From assembly GCA_900541855.1 (NCBI GenBank), contig UQLD01000031.1, positions 1-15,007 on the forward strand: 15,007 nt of DNA, read 5' to 3'. Source of the stretch: an uncultured Collinsella sp. (GTDB lineage Bacteria; Actinomycetota; Coriobacteriia; Coriobacteriales; Coriobacteriaceae). Of the stretch, positions 1 to 5,966 are shown piece after piece. Both the position numbers and the translations under genes were made by a program. Each line of letters begins with the position of its first letter. Positions within the stretch are counted from its first letter, which is position 1. The notes below the pieces were generated by a model. It saw only the letters and a list, made by a program, of their open reading frames with translations. It did not search any database and was not told the origin of the DNA.

Positions 1-77
1 GCCGTTATGGGTGCCGGGCAATACGGGGCCCGCCCCATTTGTCAATTCCTTCAAGCGAATGTGTCGGGAATGTTTCA

Positions 78-114
78 ATGCATGAACACGCAAGCCATTT
101 ACGTATTCATGCAT
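78..114. promoter_or_regulatory. Inverted repeat upstream of argC (candidate ArgR operator or leader hairpin)
   Basis: Positions 78-86 (ATGCATGAA) and 106-114 (TTCATGCAT) are a perfect 9-bp inverted repeat separated by 19 bases. The repeat lies about 85 bases before the argC start. The inner parts, TGAAC and TATTCA, resemble outer halves of ARG boxes (consensus TGAAT/ATTCA), so a pair of degenerate ArgR boxes is plausible for this biosynthetic operon. A leader RNA hairpin is the alternative. The repeat is seen directly; its role is inferred. I found no convincing -35/-10 pair near it. Confidence 0.45.
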
Positions 115-199
115 CTTTTGGTGCTAAAGTTTCAACCCACTTCATAACGACCGCTGCGAAATGCGCATCGGTGCATAAATCGCAGACAAGGAGTCTGAT

Positions 200-1270
200 A
201 TGTCTTTGAAGGTTGGAATCGTCGGCGCGGCTGGATATGCCGGAGCCGAGCTCATTCGCCTCGTGTTCGGCCATCCCGAGTTTGAACTTGTGGCCATTAC
301 GTCCAACGCCGATGCCGGCCAGCCGCTGTCCGCGGTGTATCCGAGCTTTGCTGGCGTGAGCGACCTGGTTTTCACCACGCATGACGCCCCCGAGCTCAAG
401 AGCTGCGATGCGGTTTTTCTTGCCGTGCCGCACACGGCTGCCATGGCACAGGTGCCTGCACTGCTTGCCGCAGGCGTTTCCTGCTTTGATCTTTCGGCCG
501 ATTACCGTCTGAGCGACGCGTCCGTCTTTGAGGCATGGTATGCCGCCGAGCACACGAGCCCTGAGTTGCTCAAGACCCGCGCTTTTGGCCTGCCTGAGCT
601 GTTCTGCCAGGACTTAGGGACCGCTGCTTCCAGCCATGCCGCTGGCAGGCCCGTGTTGGTCGCCTGCGCCGGCTGCTATCCCACCGCAACGAGCCTTGCA
701 GCCGCTCCTGCCGTGCGTGCGGGCTGGGTGGCCGAGAACGGCCCCGTAATCGTCGATGCCATTAGTGGCGTGACGGGTGCCGGTAAGTCCTGCAACGCCC
801 GCACCCATTTTTGTAGCGCGGACGAGAACCTGGAGGCCTATGGCGTGGGCAAGCATCGCCATACGCCCGAGATTGAGCAGATCCTGGGCCTGACCGATCG
901 CGTCGTCTTTACTCCGCACTTGGCACCGCTCAAGCGCGGTCTGCTTTCCACGGTGACGATGCCGCTCGCGCCGCAGACTCTCGACACGTTGGCCCTTGAG
1001 GACGTCGTCGACCATTACAAGAAGTTCTACGCCGGTCGCACCTTTGTGCGCGTGCTCGATGCCGGCCAGCAGCCCAAGACGGCTTCGGTCGTCGGCACCA
1101 ACGCTGCCCAGATCGGTCTTGCGCTCAACAAGCGCGCGGGCGTGCTGGTGGCGACGGGTGCTATCGACAATCTGTGCAAGGGTGCAGCAGGCCAGGCGGT
1201 CCAGTGCGCCAACATCGTTTTTGGCTTTGACGAGCGACGAGGCTTGCCCACAGTGGCGTGCCCGGTGTAG
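200..1270 (+). CDS. argC: N-acetyl-gamma-glutamyl-phosphate reductase
   Basis: This cytoplasmic enzyme reduces N-acetyl-glutamyl phosphate to N-acetylglutamate semialdehyde with NADPH, the third step of the acetylated ornithine/arginine pathway. The 356-residue length is normal for the family. An N-terminal dinucleotide-binding loop (VGIVGAAGYAGAEL, residues 5-18) is followed by the catalytic cysteine motif CAGCYPT, with nucleophile Cys159. The C-terminal signature IDNLCKGAAGQAVQ is also intact. The ATG at 200 is supported by AAGGAG at 188-193, six bases away. It is the first gene of an argC-argJ-argB-argD series. A 135-base gap follows, ending in a T7 run (1374-1380) with no good stem before it, so I do not call a terminator there. 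Nothing looks broken. Confidence 0.96.
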   Translation: MSLKVGIVGAAGYAGAELIRLVFGHPEFELVAITSNADAGQPLSAVYPSFAGVSDLVFTTHDAPELKSCDAVFLAVPHTAAMAQVPALLAAGVSCFDLSADYRLSDASVFEAWYAAEHTSPELLKTRAFGLPELFCQDLGTAASSHAAGRPVLVACAGCYPTATSLAAAPAVRAGWVAENGPVIVDAISGVTGAGKSCNARTHFCSADENLEAYGVGKHRHTPEIEQILGLTDRVVFTPHLAPLKRGLLSTVTMPLAPQTLDTLALEDVVDHYKKFYAGRTFVRVLDAGQQPKTASVVGTNAAQIGLALNKRAGVLVATGAIDNLCKGAAGQAVQCANIVFGFDERRGLPTVACPV

Positions 1271-1405
1271 CACATTCGATTGTTAACGATTTGGTAGTCG
1301 AGTATCGAGTTGGGCGCCACTTTTAAGCTGGTCTACTAATTGCGACCGGTATGGCGTGCCAGCCGATGCCCGTTTTTTTGTCTGATATAAGGAGTCGTAG
1401 GGACG

Positions 1406-2674
1406 ATGAATACCGACCTGATTGATATTAAGATTCGCGCCGTCGAGGGTGGCGTTACGGCAGCTGCCGGCTTTAAGGCCGCAGGCATCCATGCGGGATT
1501 CCGGAAGAATCCCGAGCGCTTGGACTATGCGCTCGTCGTGCCCGATAGGCCCTGTCCCGGCGCCGGCGTGTTTACGACCAACCGCTTTTGCGCGGCGCCC
1601 GTGCAGGTGAGCCGTGCCAACCTGGGCGGTGCGGACAGGGGCTATGGCATTATCGCCGGTGTTTCAATCAACTCCGGCAACGCGAACGCCGCCACGGGCG
1701 AGACCGGCCTTGCCTGCGCGCGCGAGACCTGCAACATCGCCTCGCAGGTTATCGGCTGTGAGCCCCAGCAGATCCTAGTTGCATCCACGGGTGTGATTGG
1801 ACAGATTCTGCCGATCGACACGTTTGAGACGGCTGTTCCGTCCGCCTACGAGGCGCTCTCTGCCCATGGCGGTGCCAATGCGGCCCGTGCCATCATGACG
1901 ACCGATACGCACTCCAAGGAGTATGCCGTTCGCTATCGCAGTGAGGCTGTGGGCCATGCGGGCAACGCTTATACGGTGGGCGGCATGTGCAAGGGCTCGG
2001 GCATGATCATGCCCAATATGGCCACCATGATCGCGGTCATTACGACCGATGCCCCCGTCGAGCCGGCGGCGCTCCACACCCTACTGCTCTCGACCGTTAA
2101 GCAGACCTTTAATAAGGTGACAGTCGATTCCGATACCTCGACCAACGACACCTGCATCATGCTTGCTTCTGGCGCTGCTGCCGCTGATACCGAGGCTATC
2201 GTCGAGGGCACTGACGCCTTTGACGAGTTGGCCTTTGCCGTGCACGAGGTGTGCGAGAGCCTGGCGCGCAACATCGCGGCCGATGGCGAGGGTGCGTCAA
2301 AGCTCGTGACGGTTAACGTCACCGGCGCCGCCAACGACGAGGAAGCCGATATCGCCGCCCGTGCCGTCGCCAACTCGCCGCTCGTCAAGACCTGCATCGC
2401 CGGCCACGACTGCAACTGGGGCCGCGTTGCCATGGCGCTCGGCAAGTGCGGCGTGAAGTTTCATCAGGAAGACGTTTCCATCGACATGATGGGCATGCCT
2501 GTCTGCCGCGACGGTCTGACTGTTCCCTTTGACGAGGACGAGGCTCTGCGACGTTTTGAGGCGTCCGAGATCGTGATCTCGGCCGACCTGGGTGCAGGCG
2601 ACGCGGCAACGACCGTGTGGACCTGCGACCTCACGCACGAGTACATCTCCATCAACGGCGACTACCGTTCCTAG
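1406..2674 (+). CDS. argJ: Glutamate N-acetyltransferase / ornithine acetyltransferase (ArgJ)
   Basis: ArgJ moves the acetyl group from N-acetylornithine to glutamate, releasing ornithine and recycling the acetyl donor. Some family members also use acetyl-CoA; the sequence alone does not settle which type this is. The 422 residues are slightly longer than usual. The TNRFCAAPV block is near residues 58-66, and the oxyanion-hole pair Thr128-Gly129 lies in STGVIG. The self-cleavage site is in MIMPNMATM, between Ala206 and Thr207; Thr207 becomes the nucleophile and N-terminus of the beta chain. The C-terminus YISINGDYRS is typical. The ATG at 1406 has AGGAG at 1390-1394, a rather long 11-base spacing. 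ArgJ makes the pathway cyclic, which fits the absence of argA or argE here. Confidence 0.96.
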   Translation: MNTDLIDIKIRAVEGGVTAAAGFKAAGIHAGFRKNPERLDYALVVPDRPCPGAGVFTTNRFCAAPVQVSRANLGGADRGYGIIAGVSINSGNANAATGETGLACARETCNIASQVIGCEPQQILVASTGVIGQILPIDTFETAVPSAYEALSAHGGANAARAIMTTDTHSKEYAVRYRSEAVGHAGNAYTVGGMCKGSGMIMPNMATMIAVITTDAPVEPAALHTLLLSTVKQTFNKVTVDSDTSTNDTCIMLASGAAAADTEAIVEGTDAFDELAFAVHEVCESLARNIAADGEGASKLVTVNVTGAANDEEADIAARAVANSPLVKTCIAGHDCNWGRVAMALGKCGVKFHQEDVSIDMMGMPVCRDGLTVPFDEDEALRRFEASEIVISADLGAGDAATTVWTCDLTHEYISINGDYRS

Positions 2675-2745
2675 ATTCCAGGCACGCTGCGCATCTTGCC
2701 GCGATTGCGGACAGCGAAGCACAGCGTGATAACGATACGAAAGAC

Positions 2746-2749
2746 GAGG
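2746..2749 (+). promoter_or_regulatory. Ribosome binding site fixing the argB start
   Basis: GAGG lies six bases before the ATG at 2756. The longer reading frame from the ATG at 2696 adds 20 basic residues unlike the family and has no Shine-Dalgarno match, so the start at 2756 is preferred. Confidence 0.6.
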
Positions 2750-2755
2750 CAGATT

Positions 2756-3736
2756 ATGAAATTCGCACGCGATTGTCGTTCGAGCGAATCCAACGAAGCA
2801 ACCGCGCAGCTGCTGTTCGAAGCGCTGCCGTGGATTAAAAACCTGACCGGCAAGACGGTCGTTATCAAATATGGCGGAGCCGCCATGGTTGATGAGCAGC
2901 TGCGCCGCGACGTGATGAGCGACATCGTTTTGCTCAAGATCATCGGTATGCGCCCCGTCATCGTGCACGGCGGCGGCAAGGCTATCAACGAGGCGCTGAG
3001 CCATTACGATATTCCCGTCGAGTTTAAGAACGGCCAACGCGTGACCACGCCGGCGACTATGGATATCGTGCGCGAGGTGCTGGGCGGCAAGGTTAACCAG
3101 GAGCTGGTTGCTGCCATCAACCACCACGGCAACCTGGCCGTGGGCGTGTCGGGCAGCGATGCCGGCACGCTCATCGCCGAGCCGCTCGACCCCGAGCTCG
3201 GTCGCGTGGGCAAAGTGACGCACGTCAACACCGACTATATCGAGCGCTTACTCGATAGCGAGTACATCCCCGTCATCGCTACCGTCGCGGCGGGGGAGGA
3301 CGGCGGTTTCTTCAACATCAACGCCGATACCGCCGCCGGTGCCGTTGCCGCGGCGCTCCACGCGCATAAGGCGATCTTTTTGACCGATGTCGATGGTCTG
3401 TACAAGGACTTTAGCGACAAGGACTCGCTTATCTCCAACCTAACGCTCGACGAGGTTAACGAAATGCTCTACGGCGGCGAGGTCGATAAGGGCATGATTC
3501 CCAAGCTGCGTGCGGCCGTCGATGCGCTTACCGGCGGCGTATTTCGTGCCCACATCATTAACGGTACTACGCCGCATTCGCTGCTCCTGGAGCTGCTGAC
3601 CGATGCCGGCGTCGGCACCGTGATTCATTCCACCGAGACGGCTTACGAGTTCGATACGCATCCGCATCCGCTTTCGACGTTTGCTGCGCGTCTGACCGAG
3701 AACCTTGACGAGGTCGAGAAGCTTCAGACGGTCTAG
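2756..3736 (+). CDS. argB: Acetylglutamate kinase
   Basis: ArgB phosphorylates N-acetylglutamate with ATP, the second step of the pathway and the usual control point. From the ATG at 2756 it has 326 residues. The amino-acid-kinase fold is intact: VVIKYGGAAM (35-44) with the phosphate-binding lysine, VHGGGKAIN (70-78), NGQRVT (92-97), the substrate-binding FFNINADTAAG (185-195) and FLTDVDGLY (208-216). The family's usual GGMIPK appears here as KGMIPK. A roughly 30-residue N-terminal stretch before the first strand includes a predicted helix (about 12-30). Such an N-helix is characteristic of hexameric, arginine-inhibited acetylglutamate kinases, so feedback inhibition by arginine is likely but inferred. 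The gene follows argJ by 81 bases. Confidence 0.95.
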   Translation: MKFARDCRSSESNEATAQLLFEALPWIKNLTGKTVVIKYGGAAMVDEQLRRDVMSDIVLLKIIGMRPVIVHGGGKAINEALSHYDIPVEFKNGQRVTTPATMDIVREVLGGKVNQELVAAINHHGNLAVGVSGSDAGTLIAEPLDPELGRVGKVTHVNTDYIERLLDSEYIPVIATVAAGEDGGFFNINADTAAGAVAAALHAHKAIFLTDVDGLYKDFSDKDSLISNLTLDEVNEMLYGGEVDKGMIPKLRAAVDALTGGVFRAHIINGTTPHSLLLELLTDAGVGTVIHSTETAYEFDTHPHPLSTFAARLTENLDEVEKLQTV

Positions 3737-3805
3737 CTGACCCGCAGCCGCCCCATTCCTGCACCCATAGCCCCGCGCCGTCTGGCGCCCAACGAAAGGC
3801 ATCTC

Positions 3806-5089
3806 ATGTCACTTGCAGCTCAGCAATCGCTTGAATCCCATTACGTTATGCATACCTTTGGCCGCTCTCCGGTCGAGTTTGTCGAGGGTCACGGCATGAA
3901 GCTCACCGGCGACGATGGCCGTGAGTACCTCGACTTTCTTGCCGGCATCGGCGTGTGCAGCCTAGGTCATGGCGACCCGGCCGTGCTCTCGGCGCTCGAG
4001 GCACAGACCAAAAAGCTCATGCATGTCTCCAATTACTTCTACATCGAGCAGCGCGGACAGGTCGCGGCGCTGCTGTCCAAGCTTGCTAACGACGACGTAG
4101 ATGGTGCGCGCGTGCTTGCCGATGCCATTGTCGCCGGCGATGAGACCACGGCAGCTGCTCTTGGTGCCCCGGCTGCGGATGAGCAGGTTTGGGAGACCTT
4201 CTTTGCCAACTCTGGCGCCGAGGCCAACGAGGGCTCGATGAAGCTCGCGCGCCTGTACGCCAAGCGTGCCGGTAATGGCGGCAACACCATCGTGTGCATG
4301 CGCGGCGGCTTCCACGGCCGTACGCTCGAGACCATTGCCGCTACCATGCAGGATTGGCTGCAGGACAGCTTCCGCCCGCTGCCGGGTGGCTTTGTGGCCT
4401 GCACGCCCAACGATGTGGACGAGCTGCGTGCGATCTTTAAGCAGCTGGGGAGCGAGATTTGTGCCGTGATGCTCGAGCCGATCCAGGGTGAGAGTGGCGT
4501 GCACCCCATGACCGAGGAGTTTATGGCGGCAGCGCGCGACCTGGCACACGAAGTGGGCGCCGTGCTTATCGCCGACGAGGTCCAGTGCGGCATCTTCCGC
4601 TCCGGCAAGCCGTTTGCATTCCAAACCTATGGCGTGGAGCCCGACATCATGAGCCTAGCCAAGGGCATTGCCGATGGCGTGCCCATGGGTGCCGTCGTGG
4701 CAAAGAAGGAGATTGCCGACGTGTTTAAGCCGGGCGACCACGGCTCGACCTTTGGCGGTAGCTGCTTGGCCGTCGCGGCGTGCGCCGCGACGCTCTCCGC
4801 GCTTGTGCGCGGCGATTATGCCGACCATGCTGCCAAGGTGGGTGCCTATATGGAGGCAAAGCTCGCCAAGCTGCCGCACGTGACCGAGGTACGTGGTCGC
4901 GGCTTGATGCTCAGCTGTGATTTGGATGATGCCGCGGGCGACGCGCATGGTGTTGTTGCCCGCGCGCTGGCCGCCGGTGCCGTGATCAACGCTACGGGTG
5001 CGCATACGCTGCGTTTCCTGCCGCCACTCGTCTGCGAGGAAGCCGACGTGGACAGTCTGATCGAGATCCTGTCGGGTGTTTTGGGCTAA
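3806..5089 (+). CDS. argD: Acetylornithine aminotransferase (class III, PLP-dependent)
   Basis: ArgD converts N-acetylglutamate semialdehyde to N-acetylornithine using glutamate and pyridoxal phosphate. At 427 residues it is somewhat longer than the roughly 400 typical of ArgD. Conserved parts are LDFLAGIGVCSLGH (42-55), the phosphate-binding NSGAEANE (135-142), GGFHGRT (167-173), the cofactor-binding DEVQ (258-261) and SLAKGIADGVPMGA, whose Lys286 forms the Schiff base. Residues about 96-127 form an acidic, alanine-rich insertion between the conserved blocks; I do not recognise it in standard ArgD proteins. AAAGG at 3795-3799 precedes the ATG by six bases. Related class III enzymes (ornithine or succinylornithine aminotransferases) look similar, but the argCJB context makes ArgD the best call. 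It is the last gene of the set. Confidence 0.93.
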   Translation: MSLAAQQSLESHYVMHTFGRSPVEFVEGHGMKLTGDDGREYLDFLAGIGVCSLGHGDPAVLSALEAQTKKLMHVSNYFYIEQRGQVAALLSKLANDDVDGARVLADAIVAGDETTAAALGAPAADEQVWETFFANSGAEANEGSMKLARLYAKRAGNGGNTIVCMRGGFHGRTLETIAATMQDWLQDSFRPLPGGFVACTPNDVDELRAIFKQLGSEICAVMLEPIQGESGVHPMTEEFMAAARDLAHEVGAVLIADEVQCGIFRSGKPFAFQTYGVEPDIMSLAKGIADGVPMGAVVAKKEIADVFKPGDHGSTFGGSCLAVAACAATLSALVRGDYADHAAKVGAYMEAKLAKLPHVTEVRGRGLMLSCDLDDAAGDAHGVVARALAAGAVINATGAHTLRFLPPLVCEEADVDSLIEILSGVLG

Positions 5090-5153
5090 CGCGGCGCAAT
5101 AACTCAATTTGGACCGAGTTCCGGACTGTGGACGTGCCCTATGCGGCATGATT

Positions 5154-5207
5154 CAGCGGTCTGGAGCCCGTTTTGCCTTAGATTTGCTAAGGCAGGGAGA
5201 CCTGCTG
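5154..5207. repeat. Compound hairpin downstream of argD
   Basis: A 54-base region can fold into a long three-part stem. CAGCGGTCT (5154-5162) pairs with AGACCTGCTG (5198-5207) with one bulged T. CCC (5167-5169) pairs with GGG (5195-5197). TGCCTTAG (5174-5181) pairs perfectly with CTAAGGCA (5187-5194) around a 5-base loop. No U-run follows on either strand, so it is not a classic intrinsic terminator. It may end arg transcription in another way, protect a 3' end, or belong to the adjacent inverted-repeat element, whose first two bases it overlaps. Confidence 0.6.
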
Positions 5208-5422
5208 GTCAAAAAACATCAAATATGAGTACTGTTACCGATTTGGTAGCAGCAATTTTGGACTAATAAGGCCAGATAGCAAGTCGAAATGGCGATGAAA
5301 GCATGATTTTGATCTGACTGTTAGTCCTTATAATGGACATATGTTGCGTAACTTAAGCAAATACTGTCTATTTATATGTTGCAAACAAAGTAGCAGTACT
5401 CATTTTTGCCATTTTTTGACCA
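5206..5422. repeat. AT-rich 217-bp element with 33-bp terminal inverted repeats (MITE-like)
   Basis: The two ends, 5206-5238 and 5390-5422, are inverted copies matching at 28 of 33 positions, both beginning TGGTCAAAAAA and both containing ATGAGTACTG. Inside are a nested inverted pair, GGACTAA (5260-5266) with TTAGTCC (5321-5327), and within it CAGAT (5273-5277) with ATCTG (5312-5316). There is also a direct repeat ATATGTTGC at 5339-5347 and 5374-5382. A perfect TATAAT lies at 5329-5334, but no good -35 hexamer is suitably spaced. Each end starts a tiny open frame, MSTVTDLVAAILD (5225-5266, +) and MSTATLFATYK (5368-5403, -), neither with a ribosome site. No transposase gene and no clear target duplication are seen. 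The region is much more AT-rich than the flanking genes. A non-autonomous mobile element or a structured regulatory repeat are both possible. Confidence 0.65.
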
Positions 5423-5475
5423 CGGCCTTTGTGACAGACGTGCTGACGGGTTCGAATCCCTCTGCGATGGGCCTG

Positions 5476-5506
5476 AAAAAAGAAAGGCCTCCATCGCTGG
5501 AGGCCT
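5476..5506 (-). terminator. Intrinsic terminator, copy A (- strand)
   Basis: Read on the - strand, a perfect 9-bp stem (AGGCCTCCA / TGGAGGCCT, + strand 5485-5493 and 5498-5506) with a 4-base loop is followed by a U-rich run (complement of 5476-5485). It lies just past the 3' end of the truncated tRNA copy. It would have ended transcription of a tRNA that is no longer complete here. Confidence 0.75.
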
Positions 5507-5516
5507 AACAATTCAG

Positions 5517-5534
5517 TGGTGGGCGATGAGGGAT
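5517..5534 (-). pseudogene. Truncated tRNA-Val 3' end
   Basis: The - strand reads ATCCCTCATCGCCCACCA: part of the T arm, the 7-base acceptor strand, discriminator A and CCA. It is identical to the 3' end of the intact tRNA-Val at 5704-5779. The rest of the tRNA is absent; at 5535 the sequence changes to the unrelated GC-rich segment. This is an 18-base remnant, not a functional gene. Confidence 0.7.
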
Positions 5535-5634
5535 GTCCGCGTGCGGCTGGCGCCGCCCGCTTTCGCTTCGGGTCTACGGCCCTCGCGTGCTGCGCTGGAA
5601 AACGCTTGCGCGTTTCCTCAGCTCCGCACCCTGT
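5535..5634. repeat. GC-rich hairpin-forming segment between the two modules
   Basis: About 100 bases separate the modules and contain at least two local hairpins. GCGGC (5543-5547) pairs with GCCGC (5552-5556). A longer imperfect stem (5594-5605 with 5610-5622) is centred on AAACGC/GCGTTT around TTGC. The open frames crossing it run through repeats and the antisense tRNA and do not look like proteins. The segment is bounded by T-arm-like sequence on both sides, which suggests insertion or recombination at a tRNA T arm. It resembles extragenic palindromic repeats in style; I do not recognise the family. Confidence 0.5.
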
Positions 5635-5721
5635 CGGGTTCGAATCCCTCTGCGATGGGCCCAGAAAAGAAAGGCTCCCATTGCTGGGAGCCTAACAATT
5701 CAGTGGTGGGCGATGAGGGAT
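5635..5721. repeat. Module B: second copy of the tRNA-3'/terminator repeat
   Basis: This is the counterpart of 5447-5534, in the same orientation 188 bases further on. Its right end runs into the intact tRNA-Val gene, so this copy supplies the working tRNA 3' end and terminator. Its left end is a T-arm-like GGGTTCGAATCCCTC in the opposite orientation to the tRNA. Only GGG/CCC can pair there, so it is not itself part of a functional tRNA. Confidence 0.85.
5665..5693 (-). terminator. Intrinsic terminator of tRNA-Val (- strand)
   Basis: On the - strand, a 9-bp perfect stem (AGGCTCCCA / TGGGAGCCT, + strand 5672-5680 and 5685-5693) with a 4-base loop is followed by UUUCUUUU. It starts 11 bases past the encoded CCA of the tRNA, the expected place for its terminator. 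Confidence 0.85.
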
Positions 5722-5779
5722 TCGAACCCCCAGCCTTGTGCGTGTAAAGCACCTGCGCTAACCGTTGCGCCAATCGCCC
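5704..5779 (-). tRNA. tRNA-Val, anticodon UAC
   Basis: The reverse complement folds as a complete 76-base tRNA with an encoded CCA. The acceptor stem is GGGCGAT/ATCGCCC, the D stem GCGC/GCGC, and the T arm GGGGG-TTCGAAT-CCCTC with one G-U pair. The anticodon loop TTTACAC gives UAC, valine, at + strand 5744-5746. The 27-43 position of the anticodon stem is a G-A mismatch; the other four pairs are standard. The gene has its own upstream promoter-like sequence and a downstream terminator, so it is probably a single transcription unit running against the surrounding genes. Confidence 0.95.
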
Positions 5780-5789
5780 GTGCGGAGAG

Positions 5790-5798
5790 AGTATAGCA
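5790..5798 (-). promoter_or_regulatory. Extended -10 promoter for tRNA-Val
   Basis: The - strand reads TGCTATACT: a TGn extended motif plus a TATACT -10 hexamer (complement of 5790-5795), ending 10 bases before the tRNA 5' end. No good -35 is seen at 16-18 bases, which an extended -10 can tolerate. Confidence 0.55.
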
Positions 5799-5909
5799 AA
5801 ACAATCGCCCCATTCACCTCATATCCATTAAAGGTAACTGGCGCGTGTCGGCACGGAGCTGATTCAGTTGAGATTGCCTGAACATTCCGCCCCTCTTTAC
5901 GCCCTCGGG

Positions 5910-5915
5910 TATACT
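5910..5915 (+). promoter_or_regulatory. Possible -10 element for asnB
   Basis: TATACT lies 51 bases before the asnB start, in the gap between the divergent tRNA gene and asnB. No convincing -35 is found at standard spacing, so this is a weak call. Confidence 0.3.
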
Positions 5916-5966
5916 CAAAAGCTACTGATTCGATTTGACGCCCAGCAACAGCAGAGGGGATAGTAT

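Larger units (their letters stand above)
5447..5534. repeat. Module A: first copy of the tRNA-3'/terminator repeat
   Basis: This 88-bp stretch is almost identical to 5635-5721. In order on the + strand it holds a T-arm-like segment (GGGTTCGAATCCCTC, 5448-5463 region), TGCGATGGGCC, an A-rich run, a hairpin, a TAACAATTCAG linker, and the reverse complement of the tRNA-Val 3' end. Differences from the second copy are one indel with adjacent substitutions in the A-rich part, two paired changes in the hairpin stem, and one change in its loop. After 5534 the similarity stops. Confidence 0.85.

Noticed and set aside
41..51. Eleven bases (GTCAATTCCTT) matching the complement of a conserved 16S rRNA stretch
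   Set aside because: The flanking bases do not continue the match; it is chance similarity.
1..147. Open frame from the window start to a stop at 145-147
   Set aside because: 48 codons with no recognisable family, crossing the inverted repeat before argC. It may be chance or the tail of an upstream gene; not supportable.
1374..1380. T7 run between argC and argJ as a terminator
   Set aside because: Only a 3-4 bp imperfect stem precedes it, and argJ follows at once; termination here would cut the operon.
2696..2755. Upstream ATG extending argB by 20 residues
   Set aside because: No ribosome site, and the added basic peptide does not look like the family; the ATG at 2756 has GAGG six bases away.
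5406..5796. Two + strand open frames (113 and 87 codons) with WWAMRDSNPQP-like sequence
   Set aside because: They run through the duplicated modules and antisense to the tRNA. The MRDSNPQP-type peptide is a known artefact of reading the complement of a tRNA T arm.
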